Below are positions 4,812-5,782 of a DNA stretch of 5,782 nt, one piece after another. Source of the stretch: Clostridioides sp. (GTDB taxonomy: Bacteria; Bacillota; Clostridia; Peptostreptococcales; Peptostreptococcaceae); assembly GCA_031272305.1 (NCBI GenBank), contig JAISUA010000132.1:1-5782 (forward strand). The letters are read 5' to 3'. The notes beneath the pieces were generated by a model. It was given only the letters and a program-made list of their open reading frames with translations. It had not been told where the DNA came from and searched no databases. The position numbers were made by a program, and so were the translations under genes. Every line of letters starts with the position of its first letter. The stretch's first letter is position 1.

Positions 4812-5630
4812 TTATGATCTGTTTAATTTTTTTCCTATGAATCTTGTAAGTAGGTTCAAGAAAAATACTATTACTAAAAGTACTATTCCTATTGCAGATG
4901 CACTTTGAATATCTCCAGTTTCTTTGGTAAGTAAGTAGGAATGTACAGTCAAAGTACGAGCACTACTAAAAATTCCAGAAGGCATTTTGGCGACTGTACC
5001 TAGAGTAAGCAAAACAGGAGCAGATTCGCCGACAATTCTACCTACAGATAATATAATTCCAGACAAAATTCCAGAAATACAATAAGGTAGTACTACTTTC
5101 ATAAGAGTTTGAAATTTTGTTGAACCAAGTGCTAAAGCACCTTCTTTATAACTTTGAGGAACAGTGTGCAAAGTTTCTTCTGTAGTTCTTATAATTACTG
5201 GAAGTATTATAATTGCAAGTGTAAAAGAACATGCAATTATTGAATATCCAAACTTAAGTGCTGAAACAAAGAACACACCTCCAAAAAGACCGTATACAAT
5301 AGAAGGAATACCAGCAAGTGCTTCAATTGAGAAACGGATTATTTCTATAAAAATACCTTGTTTTGCATATTCTTGAAGATAAATAGCTGAAAATATTCCT
5401 ATTGGTGTAGCTATTAAAAGAGATATAACTACAGTATAAATCGTTGTGACAATCATAGGAATCACACCACCTTCAAAATGATTATGAATATCGCCTAAGA
5501 TAAACTGAATATTTAATTTTGATATTCCATTTACAAACATAAATATTACTATTGAAAAAATACAACCTACAGTAAGTATAACTGACAGATAAATCAATAA
5601 TTTCAAAGTAAAATCTTTAAACCTTCTCAT
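4812..5630 (-). CDS. pstA: Phosphate ABC transporter permease PstA
   Basis: PstA is one of two membrane subunits forming the phosphate channel. The 272 residues contain about six hydrophobic segments, near 10-33, 57-85, 105-125, 128-149, 183-205 and 246-266, as expected of the family. Family marks are EALAGIPSIVYGLFG (103-117) and the EAA coupling loop that contacts PstB (QSYKEGALALGSTKFQTLMK, 159-178). GESAPVLLTLGT (201-212) and the following segment with SSARTLTVHSY also match PstA. The start ATG 5630 has the SD AGAGGTG (minus strand, 5642-5636) with 5-nt spacing. It lies 13 nt after pstC and 14 nt before pstB, so the three should be co-transcribed and translationally linked. Confidence 0.97.
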   Translation of the reverse strand: MRRFKDFTLKLLIYLSVILTVGCIFSIVIFMFVNGISKLNIQFILGDIHNHFEGGVIPMIVTTIYTVVISLLIATPIGIFSAIYLQEYAKQGIFIEIIRFSIEALAGIPSIVYGLFGGVFFVSALKFGYSIIACSFTLAIIILPVIIRTTEETLHTVPQSYKEGALALGSTKFQTLMKVVLPYCISGILSGIILSVGRIVGESAPVLLTLGTVAKMPSGIFSSARTLTVHSYLLTKETGDIQSASAIGIVLLVIVFFLNLLTRFIGKKLNRS

Positions 5631-5643
5631 ATGATCACCTCTT

Positions 5644-5782
5644 TTAGATATGTTTAGTTATTTTCGATAATATAAAATTTAAAACCAATATAAACACGAA
5701 TAATACGACCCCTGTTGCAAATAACATTTCTTGGTGAAGTCCATAAGCATATCCCATTTCAAGTGCGATGTTGCCTGTAAGT
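5644..5782 (-). CDS. pstC: Phosphate ABC transporter permease PstC (C-terminal end only)
   Basis: The minus-strand frame entering from the right edge encodes 45 residues, ending at TAA (5646-5644). It starts LTGNIALEMGYAYGLHQEML and continues as a hydrophobic helix (FATGVVLFVFILVLNFILSK) with a short basic tail ITKHI. A conserved GNIA-type motif, then a GLHQEMLFATG segment and a last membrane span, is what the PstC C-terminus looks like. The position directly before pstA, 13 nt away, fits pstC-pstA-pstB-phoU order. The rest of pstC, any pstS and the operon promoter lie outside the window, so Pho-box control cannot be judged here. Confidence 0.9.
   Translation of the reverse strand, partial: LTGNIALEMGYAYGLHQEMLFATGVVLFVFILVLNFILSKITKHI

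Noticed and set aside
5164..5376. Plus-strand 70-residue frame opposite pstA
   Set aside because: It lies wholly within the conserved pstA gene, has no clear SD, and its composition reflects the complement of a membrane-protein gene.
1..5782. A novel defence, mobile or biosynthetic system
   Set aside because: Every coding region is a recognisable housekeeping gene (NusG, L11, L1, L10, L7/L12, PhoU, PstB, PstA, PstC); no transposase, integrase, CRISPR repeat, tRNA or unknown gene is present.

Overview
The window is a stretch of AT-rich bacterial chromosome from a low-GC Gram-positive organism. The strong AGGAGGTG-type ribosome binding sites, the firmicute-type L10 leader RNA, the TTGACA/TACGAT promoter and the protein sequences all suggest the Clostridia/Tissierellia side of the Bacillota. 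I cannot name a genus from sequence alone.

Plus-strand half (1-3285): this is the classic transcription/ribosomal-stalk cluster nusG-rplK-rplA-rplJ-rplL. The 5' end of nusG lies outside the window. nusG and rplK are 41 nt apart and probably co-transcribed. A 135-nt gap before rplA ends in a compact two-stem RNA that looks like the L1 protein's own mRNA target site, directly against the rplA ribosome binding site. The longest non-coding stretch (1804-2220, 417 nt) holds three imperfect inverted repeats without terminator U-tracts (1806-1973), a consensus sigma-A promoter (1995-2023), and an L10 leader RNA ending in an attenuator terminator (about 2051-2154). A featureless AT-rich segment then leads to the rplJ ribosome binding site. 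L11, L1, L10 and L7/L12 together build the L1 stalk and the GTPase-associated stalk of the 50S subunit. The layout suggests separate feedback by L1 (on rplA) and by the L10-L12 complex (on rplJL).

Minus-strand half (3313-5782): this is the phosphate-uptake operon, read right to left as pstC (C-terminal end only), pstA, pstB and phoU. pstC and pstA are the permease, pstB is the ATPase and phoU is the negative regulator. The pst genes are packed 13-14 nt apart. The operon promoter, and any pstS, are off the right edge. The two halves converge on one hairpin at 3252-3285, flanked by A5 and T7, which can terminate transcription from both sides.

I see no mobile element, CRISPR array, tRNA or novel multi-gene system. 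The interest is in the RNA-level control of the ribosomal genes: the L10 attenuator with its competing pairings, the L1 site, an ATG-TAA start-stop in front of rplK, and the three unexplained hairpins. The absence of rpoB directly after rplL is also notable.
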